A stretch of DNA of 64,000 bases from Chitinophagaceae bacterium (GCA_016720775.1 JADKJX010000003.1:744001-808000); one strand, 5' to 3'; positions 9,008 through 19,807 are shown, counted from the first letter of the stretch. Translations and numbers: made by a program. Notes: generated from the letters alone by a model not told the origin.

Positions 9008-9766
9008 ATGTCAACAGCCGGACAAAACCTGAAATACCTGCGCAAACTACGTGGATGGACACAGGAAGAGTTTGCCAATAAACTGCGTATCAAACGTTCA
9101 TTGGTGGGAGCCTATGAAGAAGAACGGGCAGATCCAAGGCTTGATGTACTGGAAATAGTTGCCGATATTTTCAAGCTTACACTCGATGAATTGTTGCTGA
9201 AGGACCTGAGTAATAATTCGGGTTCGGGTAATTACCTGGCAAAACGCAGGCAGATGAAAATGATGTCGGCCGACCGGAATATCATTCATTTTGTTCCGGT
9301 AAAAGCTGCCGCCGGTTACCTGGCAAACTATGCCGACAGTGAGTTCATAGATGAACTGAATACATTTACTTTGCCGATGTTGTCGGGAGGAAATTACCGG
9401 GCCTTTGAAATAATTGGCGATAGTATGTTGCCTACACCCAGCGGCAGCATCATTGTTTGTGAGAAAGTGGAAGATATGAATGATGTTAAGAACAGCCAGG
9501 CATATATAGTAGTAAGCCGCAGCGAAGGGATCGTTTACAAAAGGATCGAGAAGAACAACCGCAGCAAAAATAAACTCACGCTGGTGAGTGATAATCCGCA
9601 ATACCAGCCTTACCAGGTAAATGCCGAAGATGTGGCCGAACTCTGGCAGGCCCAGATGGTGATCAGCAAAGTGAGCCTGCAGCAACGCTGGGATATGAAC
9701 TCGCTGGCCAGCATGGTAAATAACCTGCAGAGCCAGGTAAGTTCTTTAAAGAAGAAAATGAATTAA
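9008..9766 (+). CDS. XRE-S24 transcriptional repressor (LexA/CI-like)
   Basis: 252 residues. Residues 5-63 form an XRE helix-turn-helix (LRKLRGWTQEEFANKLRIKRSLVGAYEEERADP). Residues 95-220 form an S24 peptidase-like domain. The self-cleavage machinery appears complete: an Ala-Gly bond at Ala102-Gly103 (KAAAGYL), the nucleophile Ser139 in GDSM and the base Lys178 in VYKRI. The Ser-Lys distance is close to that of LexA. A short coiled coil ends the protein. RecA-stimulated cleavage on DNA damage is therefore possible, though the family also has members that only dimerise. A DinB-fold gene and ssb follow on the same strand. Confidence 0.9.
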   Translation: MSTAGQNLKYLRKLRGWTQEEFANKLRIKRSLVGAYEEERADPRLDVLEIVADIFKLTLDELLLKDLSNNSGSGNYLAKRRQMKMMSADRNIIHFVPVKAAAGYLANYADSEFIDELNTFTLPMLSGGNYRAFEIIGDSMLPTPSGSIIVCEKVEDMNDVKNSQAYIVVSRSEGIVYKRIEKNNRSKNKLTLVSDNPQYQPYQVNAEDVAELWQAQMVISKVSLQQRWDMNSLASMVNNLQSQVSSLKKKMN

Positions 9767-9842
9767 AACGAACCCAGCCTAAAGGGCCAGGCAAGTCATG
9801 AACGGGAAGGAATAATTTAAATAATGTAACAACAGGCAGGAG

Positions 9843-10313
9843 ATGAATGCTAAAGAATTATTGATACTGAACTTTGAAGAGGTCCGGCGAAGGAGTATTA
9901 AGGTCTGGAAAGGAATTTCAGAAGAAGACCTGTACTGGAAACCTGACCCGGATGCCATGAGTGGCTTTGAAATGATCCGTCACGTACTGGAATCCGAGAA
10001 TGTATACCACCACATCATTTTGCACCAGGGTGTATTGGGCGGTTATGAAAGCCCGTTGACCAGGAACCCGTATACCACCGTTGAGGATGAAATAAAAAAT
10101 GCCCAGCCTTACCGGGAAAAATTCCTGAAGATGGTGCATTCATTTTCCCTGAAAGAACTGGAAGATGTTTACATTACCCGGAAAGAAAAAAAGCAACGCC
10201 GAAAACTGGGTGATTACCTGCTACGCATCGCTTACCACGAAGCGGTACATACGGGCCAGTTACTCGACTATTTACGCACATTAAAATCACCAAGGCCCAA
10301 TGTATGGGATTAA
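9843..10313 (+). CDS. DinB-superfamily (DUF664-like) four-helix protein
   Basis: 156 residues with the DinB/YfiT four-helix layout. Probable metal ligands are His47 (MIRHVLESE) and His132/His136 (YHEAVHTGQ). This is the YfiT-like metalloprotein fold named after Bacillus DinB and not the E. coli polymerase IV of the same name. Members include thiol-dependent transferases and damage-induced proteins of unknown reaction. It lies 76 bases after the XRE-S24 repressor and before ssb, so co-regulation by DNA damage is conceivable but not shown. Confidence 0.85.
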   Translation: MNAKELLILNFEEVRRRSIKVWKGISEEDLYWKPDPDAMSGFEMIRHVLESENVYHHIILHQGVLGGYESPLTRNPYTTVEDEIKNAQPYREKFLKMVHSFSLKELEDVYITRKEKKQRRKLGDYLLRIAYHEAVHTGQLLDYLRTLKSPRPNVWD

Positions 10314-10368
10314 CTTTTACCTTTAGCTTTAAACCAGATACATCGATTAATAATTTAAAAACACAGTT

Positions 10369-10803
10369 ATGATTAAGCTTCAGATCATCGGCAATCTTGG
10401 TAAAGATTGCATCGTAAAAGAGGTCAACGGAAAAAATGTCATCAATTTCAGCGTAGCACACACCGAACGTTTTAAAGACGCACAAGGCAACCAGAAAGAA
10501 AGGACCACCTGGGTGGAATGTGCTTACTGGACGGACAGGACCGCTATTGCTCCATACCTTGTAAAAGGTACAACCGTTTATGCCGAAGGTTCGCCGGAAG
10601 CAGATGCCTACACCAACAAAGAAGGCCAGGCTGCCGCAACATTGCGCATGCGGGTTCAGAATGTTCAGTTACTGGGCGGTGGTAACAGGGATAACCAGGG
10701 AGCCAGTTCCGGCAATGTTACAAACGCCGGAATGAGTACAGCTCCTGTTGTTAAAACGCAGGCAGCTGTTGCAACCGCACCTGAAGACGATCTGCCATTT
10801 TAA
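10369..10803 (+). CDS. ssb: Single-stranded DNA-binding protein
   Basis: 144 residues. An N-terminal OB fold (MIKLQIIGNLGKDCIVKEVN, ERTTWVECAYW, VYAEGSPEADAYTNKEG) is followed by a Gly/Asn-rich linker. The acidic C-terminal tip EDDLPF is the peptide that recruits partner proteins in replication and repair. The N-terminus matches the smaller paralogue type common in Bacteroidota, so this need not be the only SSB of the genome. A terminator follows at 10828. Confidence 0.95.
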   Translation: MIKLQIIGNLGKDCIVKEVNGKNVINFSVAHTERFKDAQGNQKERTTWVECAYWTDRTAIAPYLVKGTTVYAEGSPEADAYTNKEGQAAATLRMRVQNVQLLGGGNRDNQGASSGNVTNAGMSTAPVVKTQAAVATAPEDDLPF

Positions 10804-10827
10804 TTAAGTCCAGGTTGGAAATAAGTA

Positions 10828-10849
10828 AGCCCCTTACCGGGGCTTTTTT
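10828..10849 (+). terminator. Rho-independent terminator after ssb
   Basis: AGCCCC, loop TTACC, GGGGCT, then a run of Ts. It sits 25 bases after the ssb stop and separates it from the GH92 gene. Confidence 0.88.
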
Positions 10850-10897
10850 GTTGCACCAGCTTTTTTAGAATGTTTTATCTTGTGCAAAACGATTGAT

Positions 10898-13803
10898 GTG
10901 AAAAATAAAATTACCTGCACATTTTTTCTCCTTATCTCTTTTAATCTCCTGGCTCAAAAAAACTACACCCGGTATGTTGATCCGATGATCGGCACCGGTG
11001 GACATGGGCATACATACCCGGGTGCAGTGTTGCCGCATGGGATGGTGCAATTGAGCCCCGATACAAGATTGGATGGCTGGGATGGCTGCAGCGGATACCA
11101 TTATTCCGATAGTTATATCTACGGTTTTACGCATACCCACCTGAGCGGAACGGGTTGCAGTGATTACGGCGATATCCTGTTAATGCCAATGAATGGCACA
11201 CCCTCCCCGGATAATAAAGTCTATGGCTCAAAATTTTCTCATGCCAATGAAAAAGCATCACCCGGTTTTTATTCTGTTAAGCTGGATGACGAAAATATCC
11301 TGGCGGAGTTAACCGCTACAACAAGAGTAGGGTTTCATAAGTACAGTTTTTCATCGGCAGACAATGCCACGGTGATACTGGACCTGAAACACCGGGATAA
11401 GTGCTGGAGACTTCTATTAAGATATTGAGCGATCATTCCATAGCCGGGCTGCGTCGCAGTAAGGCGTGGGCCGACAACCAGTATGTTTATTTTGTGATTG
11501 ATTTTTCTGTGCCGTTCACTAAATATGGTATCTGGGAGAGTGATGTTCTTTCAAATGAAACGAAAGAGGCAGCGGGGAAAAACCTGAAGGCATTCTTCCG
11601 GTTCTCCAATAAATCGGTGATGGCTAAAGTAGCCATATCGGGTGTAAGTATTGAAGGCGCTCAAAAAAATCTCAAAGCAGAACTGCCCGGCTGGGATTTT
11701 GTAAAAGTAAAAACCGATGCTGAAAAGAAATGGGATAACGAGTTGAGTAAAATTGATGTAAGCAGCAACAATCCTTCTCAATTAAAAACTTTTTACACGG
11801 CCTTATACCATACCATGGTGGTGCCCAATGTGAATATGGATGTGGATGGCCAATACCGGGGCCGGGATAATAAAATTCATACCGCTGAAGGCTTCACTAA
11901 TTATTCAGTGTTTTCTCTTTGGGATACCTATCGCGGGGCTCATCCACTCTACACCATCATTGATCAGAAAAGAACGATCGATTACATAAAATCATTCTTG
12001 ACCCAGTACAAAGAAGGTGGACGCCTGCCTGTATGGGAACTCAGTGGTTGCGAAACAGATTGTATGATTGGCTACCACAGCGTGCCGGTAATTGTGGATG
12101 CTTATATGAAAGGCTTAAATCAGTTCGATGCAAAACTGGCACTGGAAGCGATGAAGAAAAGCTCCACCTGGGATCATTTGGGTTTACCGGCATTAATGGA
12201 TCATGGTATCCTGGAAATGGATGATGAACACGAAAGCGTAAGTAAAACCCTGGAGTATGCGTATGATGACTGGTGCATTGCACAGTTTGCACTGCGTCTC
12301 GGTGCTAAGCAGGATTATATTAATTACATACGCCGGGCACAGTCTTATAAAAATCTTTTTAACCGGCAAACCGGCTTCATGCAGCCACGCAAGAACGGGA
12401 ACTGGCTTTCACCATTTGATCCACGGGAAGTAAATAATAATTTCACCGAAGCCAATAGCTGGCAGTATTCATTTTATATGCCACAGGATGTAAATGGCTA
12501 TTTGAATTTAATTGGAGGAAGAAAAAATATGGAAGCAAAGCTGGATGGATTGTTCACCGAAAATTCTCAAACCACCGGCAGGGAGCAAAGCGATATCAGC
12601 GGGCTTATCGGCCAGTATGCGCATGGCAATGAACCCAGTCATCACATCGCTTACCTGTACAACTTTACGGGTGCTGCTTATAAAACACAGGCCATGGTTC
12701 ACCGCATCATGGGTGAAATGTATCATGATGCGCCCGATGGACTTGCAGGTAATGAAGACTGTGGACAGATGAGTGCCTGGTATGTGCTGAGTGCATTGGG
12801 TTTCTATCCGGTAACTCCGGGCACAACAGATTTTATTATCGGTACTCCTTTGTTTCCATCTGCAACCATTCACCTGGAAAACGGAAAATTATTTACTGTA
12901 ACAGCAAAAGATATCAGTGCAGATAATTTTTATGTACAGTCTGCTTCTTTAAATAACGCAGCTTACAACAGATCATACCTGTCTTATTTCGATATTATTA
13001 AAGGCAGCCGGTTAAATTTTATGATGGGGCCAAAGCCATCCGGATTTGGAAAGACGGGTATGCCCAATACGGCAATAACAGACAATATGATCGTGCTGAA
13101 TCCAATCATTGATGGGGGCGCAATTTCATTCACCGGGACTAAAAAGGTTCGTATCTATGGTAACCAGGCTGATGTGAATTATTACTATACCACCGATGGC
13201 TCTTTACCGAATGCTTCTTCAAAAAAATATACCAGCGACCTTTCTTTTGACACGTCGGTTTTTATCAAAGCCATTGCCATAAGCAAAAATGGGGAAGCAA
13301 GCTTTATTACCACCGCAAAATTCAGGAAGCGGCCGAATAACTGGACGATAAAACTGAATACAAAATTTGAGCAGCAATACGATGGAGGAGGAGCCGCCGG
13401 ATTGATTGACGGGATCACTGGAAGCGCCAACTGGAGAAAAGGCAACTGGCAGGGATATCAAAAAGTTGATGTGGATGCAGAGATCGATATGCAGGAAGTT
13501 AAAACGATCTCAAAACTTACAGCAGGTTTTTTGCAGGATGTTGGCGCATGGATCGTAGCACCCAGGCAACTTATTGTAGAGGTATCAACAGATGGAAAAC
13601 AATTCACCAAAGTATTCAGCGGGGAGAACTTTTTATCCATTGAAGATAGAAAAGTGCAGGTTAAAAATGTGGAAGCAACTTTCACTCCTGTACCGGCAAG
13701 ATATGTAAGAGTGAGGGCGATGCAGTATGGAAAACTTCCTGCCTGGCATGAAGGTGCAGGAGGCGATACGCATATTTTTGTGGATGAGATCCAGATACAG
13801 TAA
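10898..13803 (+). CDS. GH92 alpha-mannosidase with C-terminal F5/8C domain (frameshifted)
   Basis: A secreted exo-alpha-mannosidase. The start is taken as GTG at 10898, giving a signal peptide (MKNKITCTFFLLISFNLLAQ). The GH92 N-terminal motif YVDPMIGTGGHGHTYPGA is intact. Catalytic-region motifs are HGNEPSHHIAYLYNFTG (general acid Glu region) and AGNEDCGQMSAWYVLSALGF (base Asp region). After the catalytic part come a CHB_HEX_C-like segment (YYTTDGSLPNASSKKY) and a discoidin/F5-8C carbohydrate-binding domain. One base is missing near 11400: GATAAG is followed by TGCTGGAG where GTGCTGGAG is expected (DLKHRDK-VLETS). Both halves are otherwise intact, about 968 residues together. I treat it as a sequencing indel. 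Confidence 0.85.
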
Positions 13804-13805
13804 TA

Positions 13806-13841
13806 ATAAAAATCCCGTCAGCTGGCGGACGGGATTTTTAT
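13806..13841. terminator. Bidirectional terminator between GH92 and APC permease
   Basis: AAAAATCCCGTC, loop, GACGGGATTTTTA. The stem is flanked by A and T runs, so it can stop transcription from both convergent genes. Its core shares CCCGTCCGCCAG with the gcvP terminator at 33161-33190. Confidence 0.9.
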
Positions 13842-13857
13842 TCAGATCTGATTCAAT

Positions 13858-15359
13858 TTATTTATCCGGATTCCGGAGTTTACTGTGATTTTTACTGTAG
13901 ATGAAGTAAACTGCTAACCCGACAAGCATCCAGCCGAATGCCACTTTCAATGTTTGTATATCAAGTCCTACTATCATGGCAGTACAAATGAGTACGCCCA
14001 ATGCAGATACAACCGGGTAAAGTGGTACCCTGAACGGACGTGGGATAGTGGGTTCTTTAACCCGCAATATCCACACACCTGCACTCACCAGTACAAAGGC
14101 AAACAATGTTCCGAATGAGGTCAGGTCGCCGGCAACATTACCAGGTACAAAGGCGGCAAACAATCCAACAAAAACAAATAATATCCAGTTAGCCTTGTAA
14201 GGAGTTCTGTATTTAGGATGAAGTTCTCCAAATGCTTTAGGGATCAGTCCGTCATTGCTCATTGTATAGAATATGCGGCTTTGTCCCATCAGCATCACCA
14301 ATATCACCGATGAGAAACCGGCAAGGATCGCCACGGTAACTGCCGTAGCCAGCCAGCCATAACCTGTCATATAAGTAGAGATGGCATAAGCAACAGAAGC
14401 TTCACGGCCTTTTTCCGGATCAACAAATTCACGCCAGTTGGCTACCCCGGTAAGTACATGCCCAAAAAGAATATAAAGCACGGTACAAATAACAAGTGAA
14501 CCGAGGATACCGATCGGCATGTCTCTTTTAGGATTCTTTGCTTCCTGCGCTGCAGTACTTACCGCATCAAAACCAATGAAGGCAAAAAATACAATGGCCG
14601 CTCCTCCGAGCACACCGCCGAAACCGTGTTTATTCCATCCGCTGTAATCAGCAATGACTTTTCCGGCACTGTCAGTTACCGGGGGAGTGTTCTCAGGAAT
14701 TAAATACGGAGTATGATTGCCGGTTTTGATAAACTGCCAGCCAATGATTATGAACAATAGAACAATGGCTACTTTAATGAACACGATGATCATATTTACC
14801 ATCGCAGACTCCTGCGTGCCTTTAATAAGTAAAAGCGTTAACAGCAAAAGGATGATCAACGCAGGAGCATTCATAATACCGGAATGATGGACACCCGCAG
14901 AATTTGTAAAACTTTCAAACGGCGAATGGCACCATTCATAGGTATCTGCCCGTCAAAGAGCTTGTTCAGGTATTCACTCCATGCAATGGAAACCGTGGCG
15001 GCGCCCAGGGCATATTCCATGATCAGTGCCCATCCGATTATCCACGCCACTAATTCTCCCATGGTTGTATAACTGTAGGCGTATGCACTACCGGCAATGG
15101 GGATCATGGCTGCAAACTCTGCATAACATAAACCTGCAAAAGCACAGCCAACAGCGGCAACAATAAATGATAAGGTAACACCAGCACCTGCAGCCTGGCC
15201 GGCAGCAGCGGCAGTTCTTACAAAAAGACCTGCACCTATGATGGCTCCAATACCAAGAGCAGTCAGGTTGGCCGCACTTAATGTACGCTTAAGACCGCCT
15301 TCGTTACTCTCAGCCTGGGCCAGCATTTGGCTCAATGGTTTTTTTACAAATAAACTCAT
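13858..15359 (-). CDS. APC-family amino acid permease (frameshifted)
   Basis: About 500 residues across one frameshift. The N-terminal part (from MSLFVKKPLSQMLA) has the family motif LTALGIGAIIGAGLFVRTAAAAGQAAG. The rest contains GFDAVSTAAQEAKNPKRDMPIGI and GQSRIFYTMSNDGLIPKAF, typical of the cationic amino acid transporter (CAT) branch. The break lies near 14941: ATACCTATGAATGG should read ATA CCn TAT GAA TGG, which restores the family sequence IPYEWCHSP. This means one lost base in a short C/G run. The ATG at 14874 inside the second part is an internal methionine, not a start. Substrate is unknown. Confidence 0.88.
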
Positions 15360-15496
15360 ACAAGTAGTTGGTTTTATGAAAAATAGATTGGAAAAATAAG
15401 CAATTAATCTATAAAAACACCACCAGCCATACTTTTTTATACCCCCTCCCTGATTAACAGCTTTTAATATTATATTGCGACACTAAATGCTGCATT

Positions 15497-16762
15497 ATGG
15501 AAATAAGCCAGGGGCCAACAAAAAAGAGCAGGCTTACCCTTTATATTCTTATTGCGATGGTACTTGGTATAATTGTGGGCTATTATGTACATGAGAATTA
15601 TGGTGATGGTACGGTAAAAATTTTTTCTGATAACATTAAGCTGCTTACCACCATCTTCCTTCGCATGGTGCAGATGATCATTGCGCCCATAGTTTTTGCA
15701 ACACTGGTAGTAGGTATCGCAAAGCTTGGCGACATGAAAACCGTGGGCCGGGTGGGTGGTAAGGCCATGTTATGGTTCGTTTCTGCTTCACTCATTTCTT
15801 TGTCGCTCGGATTGATACTGGTTAATATTTTCAAACCGGGAGTTGGTGCAGATATTCATCATGCCGACATGTCTGCCGTAAACGACCTGCTGGAAAAGTC
15901 AAAAGGATTTTCATTGCCAAAATTTGTTGAGCATGTGGTGCCACGCAGTGTGGTAGAGTCCATGGCAAATAACGAGATACTTCAATTGGTTGTGTTCTCT
16001 GTTTTCTTCGGGGTTGCACTTACTGCCATCGGTAAAAAAGGCGAACCCATCATTAATGCATTGGATTCATTGGCCCACGTGGTTTTGAAAATGGTTACCT
16101 ATGTGATGTACCTGGCCCCGCTGGGTGTATTTGGTGCCATGGCTGCTGCCATTGCAAAGAACGGGCTCGGAATTTTAATAACATTCGGTAAATACATTGG
16201 CGAATTTTACCTCGGGCTGCTCATCCTATGGCTGCTGTTGCTTTTTGTGGGCTATCTTTTTTTAAAGAACAGGCTGCCTGTTTTGCTTAAACGGATCGCT
16301 ACGCCCATGTCAATTGCATTCAGCACTGCCAGCAGCGAAGCAGTTTATCCAAAGCTGGTGGAAGAGATGGAACGTTTTGGATGTAATAATAAGATCGTAA
16401 GTTTTGTGTTGCCGCTGGGCTATTCTTTTAATTTAGACGGCAGCATGATGTACATGACCTTTGCCAGCATGTTCATCGCCCAGGCATTCAACATTACTGC
16501 TATCACTGGCGATGTGTGGCAACAGATCATCATGCTGTTGGTGTTTTTGGTAACAAGCAAAGGCATTGCCGGAGTACCAAGGGCATCGCTGGTTGTGGTA
16601 CTGGCCACGGGTGCCATGTTTGGATTGCCGCCGGAAGGAGTGGGTATCATTCTCGCCATTGATGTATTCTGCGATATGGGCAGAACGATGACCAATGTAT
16701 TGGGTAACGCACTGGCAACTGCCGCAGTAAGTAAATGGGAAGGACAGTTAGAACATTCGTAA
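15497..16762 (+). CDS. Dicarboxylate/amino acid:cation symporter (DAACS, GltP/DctA type)
   Basis: 421 residues with the glutamate-transporter fold. Core motifs are visible: STASSEAVYPKLVEEMERFG (serine-rich hairpin 1), FNLDGSMMYMTFASMFIAQ (TM7 NxDG type), and hairpin 2 plus TM8 at SKGIAGVPRASLVVVLA and DVFCDMGRTMTNVLGNALA. It imports acidic amino acids or C4-dicarboxylates using Na+ or H+. It is divergent from the APC permease and 23 bases before a DedA gene. Confidence 0.93.
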   Translation: MEISQGPTKKSRLTLYILIAMVLGIIVGYYVHENYGDGTVKIFSDNIKLLTTIFLRMVQMIIAPIVFATLVVGIAKLGDMKTVGRVGGKAMLWFVSASLISLSLGLILVNIFKPGVGADIHHADMSAVNDLLEKSKGFSLPKFVEHVVPRSVVESMANNEILQLVVFSVFFGVALTAIGKKGEPIINALDSLAHVVLKMVTYVMYLAPLGVFGAMAAAIAKNGLGILITFGKYIGEFYLGLLILWLLLLFVGYLFLKNRLPVLLKRIATPMSIAFSTASSEAVYPKLVEEMERFGCNNKIVSFVLPLGYSFNLDGSMMYMTFASMFIAQAFNITAITGDVWQQIIMLLVFLVTSKGIAGVPRASLVVVLATGAMFGLPPEGVGIILAIDVFCDMGRTMTNVLGNALATAAVSKWEGQLEHS

Positions 16763-16785
16763 CCTTGTTATAAATAATAATATAA

Positions 16786-17538
16786 ATGCCTGACCTGATT
16801 TTACTTGGTTTTCACTGGACACAATTACTGCAGCCGCAATGGTATATTGAGAACGGCGGATTGTTGCTGTTGCTCTTTGTTGTGTTTGCAGAAACCGGGT
16901 TATTTGTCGGGTTCTTTCTGCCGGGCGATTCCTTATTATTTGTTGCAGGAATTTTTGCGCATGAAATAAAAGCAGATACCGGGAATTTAGAGCCAGGCCT
17001 CGGATACCAGGTACTTAAATATGTTGGCTTCGATGCTTTTCAATACAGCTACTGGCTCGACCTGTTCGTACTGGCAGCGCTGATCTCCATCGCCGGGATA
17101 TTAGGAAATGGACTTGGGTATTGGACAGGTAAACGGTTTGGCCATGCCATGTACAGCTGGAAAGACCGGTGGTTCTTCAAGAAAAGATATTTGCACGAAG
17201 CACATGACTTTTATGAAAAGCATGGCGGCGGAGCGATCATAGCAGCCCGGTTCATTCCTATTGTAAGAACCTTTGCACCCATCGTTGCCGGTATCGTGGA
17301 CATGGATAGAAAGAAATTTCACTTTTTCAATATCATCGGCTGTGTGGCCTGGGTATTAAGTATGATACTGGGCGGATTTTTTCTGCAGAAATGGATATTA
17401 TCGCAATTTGGGTTTGACCTGAAAGAACATCTTGAAATAATTGTGCTGGCAAGTGTATTGGTAACAACGGCCCCGATCTTTATTAAACTGATCTGTGGCA
17501 AAAAGAAAAAGCCAGTCGATGCATCTTCAAAAGAATAA
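16786..17538 (+). CDS. DedA family membrane protein
   Basis: 250 residues of the DedA/VTT family, linked elsewhere to undecaprenyl-phosphate or phospholipid flipping. Visible motifs are FLPGDSLLFVAGIFA, GYWTGKRFG and the key segment GGGAIIAARFIPIVRTFAPIVAGI with its functional arginines. There are several membrane segments and a basic C-terminal tail. The 3' end overlaps the next MFS gene by 20 bases, so the two are probably co-translated. Confidence 0.93.
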   Translation: MPDLILLGFHWTQLLQPQWYIENGGLLLLLFVVFAETGLFVGFFLPGDSLLFVAGIFAHEIKADTGNLEPGLGYQVLKYVGFDAFQYSYWLDLFVLAALISIAGILGNGLGYWTGKRFGHAMYSWKDRWFFKKRYLHEAHDFYEKHGGGAIIAARFIPIVRTFAPIVAGIVDMDRKKFHFFNIIGCVAWVLSMILGGFFLQKWILSQFGFDLKEHLEIIVLASVLVTTAPIFIKLICGKKKKPVDASSKE

Positions 17539-18751
17539 CCAGTCTGTTTTCAGCATTGCTGTGGTAGTGGCCGCCCTTGGCTACTTTGTAGATATTTATG
17601 ACCTGCTGTTGTTCAGCATAACCCGTGTACCGAGCCTCAAATCGATAAACTTATCCGATGCACAGATACTTACAGAAGGAGAGGGCATCATCATGTGGCA
17701 GATGGGGGGATTACTTATCGGCGGGATCATCTGGGGCATCATGGGCGACAAAAAAGGAAGGCTGAGTGTTTTATTCGGTTCCATCATTTTATACTCACTT
17801 GCAAATATTGCCAATGGCTTTATTCAAACGGCCGACCAATTCAAACTGGTTCGTTTTATTGCCGGCATCGGACTGGCAGGCGAATTGGGTGCCGGCATTA
17901 CGCTGGTATCAGAGCTTACTCCAAAAGATAAAAGAGGGATCGCCACATCATTGGTGGCGGGCATTGGACTTACCGGTGCGGTAGTGGCATTTATCATGAA
18001 AGAAAATTTCGACTGGCGTACCTGTTATTTTATCGGCGGAGGATTGGGACTGGCTTTGCTGCTGTTGCGTATCTCCGTTTTTGAATCAGGGATGTTTCAT
18101 GAAGTGAAAAAGATGGAAGTGGAGAGAGGCAACTTCTTTATGCTCTTTAATAAAAAGGAAAGACTGCGGAAATATTTATGCAGCATCCTGATCGGTTTGC
18201 CCACCTGGTTTGTCATTGGGGTATTGGTAACTTTTTCCAGCGAGTTTGGAAAACAAATGGGTATTGAAGAAAAGATCGATCCGGGTAAGGCCATCATGTA
18301 TGCATACGCTGCCATCTCCATCGGCGATATACTGATCGGTTTCATCAGCCAGTGGTTCAGGAGCAGGAAAAAAGCACTGTACCTGTTTTACTTTATCACG
18401 GCAATTTTCATGATCCTCTTTTTTACAACACAATGGCATGGTACCGCTGCTAAAATGTACTGGATATGTGCAGGACTTGGCTTTGGTACAGGATTCTGGG
18501 CAATATTTGTTACGATGGGGGCCGAGCAGTTTGGGACGAATATAAGAGCAACAGCAGCAACCACTATTCCGAACATGGTAAGAGGAATGCTTACCATACT
18601 GATCATTCCGTTGTTTAAACTATTCCGGGGTATGACCGACTACGTGACCGGCGGATGGATAACAGCTATTGTGATCATGGTAATAACGGTCATTGCGGCA
18701 ATTCTTACCGAAGAAACTTTTCACAAAGATCTTAACTATATTGAAAAGTAA
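17519..18751 (+). CDS. MFS transporter
   Basis: 410 residues from the ATG at 17519; the longer frame from 17495 would overlap DedA further. Twelve hydrophobic segments are apparent. The loop 2-3 signature GIIWGIMGDKKGRLSVL and the TM4 region RFIAGIGLAGELGAG are characteristic of the sugar/metabolite:H+ branch. The substrate cannot be named. Its overlap with the DedA gene suggests one operon. Confidence 0.88.
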   Translation: MHLQKNNQSVFSIAVVVAALGYFVDIYDLLLFSITRVPSLKSINLSDAQILTEGEGIIMWQMGGLLIGGIIWGIMGDKKGRLSVLFGSIILYSLANIANGFIQTADQFKLVRFIAGIGLAGELGAGITLVSELTPKDKRGIATSLVAGIGLTGAVVAFIMKENFDWRTCYFIGGGLGLALLLLRISVFESGMFHEVKKMEVERGNFFMLFNKKERLRKYLCSILIGLPTWFVIGVLVTFSSEFGKQMGIEEKIDPGKAIMYAYAAISIGDILIGFISQWFRSRKKALYLFYFITAIFMILFFTTQWHGTAAKMYWICAGLGFGTGFWAIFVTMGAEQFGTNIRATAATTIPNMVRGMLTILIIPLFKLFRGMTDYVTGGWITAIVIMVITVIAAILTEETFHKDLNYIEK

Positions 18752-18780
18752 AAAAACTTCATTACATTAACTGATCTCTT

Positions 18781-18800
18781 TGTTTCTGTGCCCCTGTGGC
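18781..18800. repeat. Dispersed repeat, family D (GCCACAG type), copy 1
   Basis: Read on the minus strand this is GCCACAGGGGCACAGAAACA. It matches 17 of 20 bases at 60181-60200 (GCCACAGAGGCGCAGAAGCA). It lies in the short gap upstream of the GT9 gene. Confidence 0.6.
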
Positions 18801-18808
18801 AATAAACC

Positions 18809-19807
18809 ATGGCAAAATTCCTCATCATACGTTTTTCTTCCATCGGCGATATTGTATTGACCACACCTGTGATCCGTTGCCTGCGCAAACAATTGCCTGA
18901 TGCGGAGATCCATTTTCTTACCAAGCAGGCATTCCGGGGGATCGTTGCCACGAATCCATACATTGATAAAGTACACATACTGGCAGATAGTTTTGAATTG
19001 ATGTTACATGAACTGCAGACAGAAGAATATGATTACTTAATTGACCTCCATCACAACCTGCGTACACTTCGCATTAAGCGGTTTCTTAAAAATGTTAAAG
19101 CATTTTCTTTCAATAAACTGAACGTTGAGAAGTTTGTACTTACGAATCTCAAGATCAATATGCTGCCCGATAAGCATATTGTTGACAGGAACCTGGCAAC
19201 GGTAAGATCTTTTGGTGTAATGGATGATGGGCAAGGACTTGATTATTTTATTCCGGAAGCCGATGTAGTGCCAAACAAAGACCTGCCCACTTCACACCTG
19301 CATGGATACATTGCGGTGGTGATAGGTGCTGCACTGGCTACAAAAAAACTTCCCATCCATAAATTACGGGAATTATGTGCAGCCATTGATCACCCATTGA
19401 TATTATTCGGGGGTAAAGAAGACCAGGAAGATGGTAAAGCCATTGCAGCAGTGGACGAGGTTAAAATATACAATGCCTGCGGGAAGTTCAATTTAAATGA
19501 ATCGGCTGACCTGGTGCGGCGTTCCAAACTGGTAATAACCCACGATACCGGCCTGATGCATATTGCTGCGGCATTACAGAAGCCGGTCATTTCTGTATGG
19601 GGTAATACCGTTCCTGCTTTTGGCATGTATCCGTATTATGGAAAATATTCCAAACAACATTTTGATGTGGTGCAAGTGAATAAGCTCTGGTGCCGGCCCT
19701 GCAGCAAGATCGGGTATAAAAAATGCCCCAAAGGCCATTTTAACTGCATGGAAAGAATTGCTGTTAACGATATTGTAAATCTGGTTCATCAACGGCTCAG
19801 TCAATAA
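18809..19807 (+). CDS. Glycosyltransferase family 9 (ADP-heptose:LPS heptosyltransferase-like)
   Basis: 332 residues with a GT-B fold. The N-terminal motif FLIIRFSSIGDIVLTTPVIR is typical of heptosyltransferases, and the C-terminal donor-site region reads VITHDTGLMHIAAALQKPVISVWGNT. It should add heptose to the LPS inner core at the cytoplasmic face. The presence of an hldD-type gene for ADP-heptose supply at the window end fits this role. Acceptor specificity cannot be read from sequence. Confidence 0.9.
   Translation: MAKFLIIRFSSIGDIVLTTPVIRCLRKQLPDAEIHFLTKQAFRGIVATNPYIDKVHILADSFELMLHELQTEEYDYLIDLHHNLRTLRIKRFLKNVKAFSFNKLNVEKFVLTNLKINMLPDKHIVDRNLATVRSFGVMDDGQGLDYFIPEADVVPNKDLPTSHLHGYIAVVIGAALATKKLPIHKLRELCAAIDHPLILFGGKEDQEDGKAIAAVDEVKIYNACGKFNLNESADLVRRSKLVITHDTGLMHIAAALQKPVISVWGNTVPAFGMYPYYGKYSKQHFDVVQVNKLWCRPCSKIGYKKCPKGHFNCMERIAVNDIVNLVHQRLSQ

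Noticed and set aside
9843..10313. DinB as DNA polymerase IV
   Set aside because: The protein is a four-helix YfiT/DUF664-type metalloprotein of 156 residues with none of the Y-family polymerase motifs.
14858..14874. An ATG at 14874 as the start of a separate permease
   Set aside because: It is an internal methionine of one APC permease broken by a frameshift near 14941; family sequence continues on both sides.
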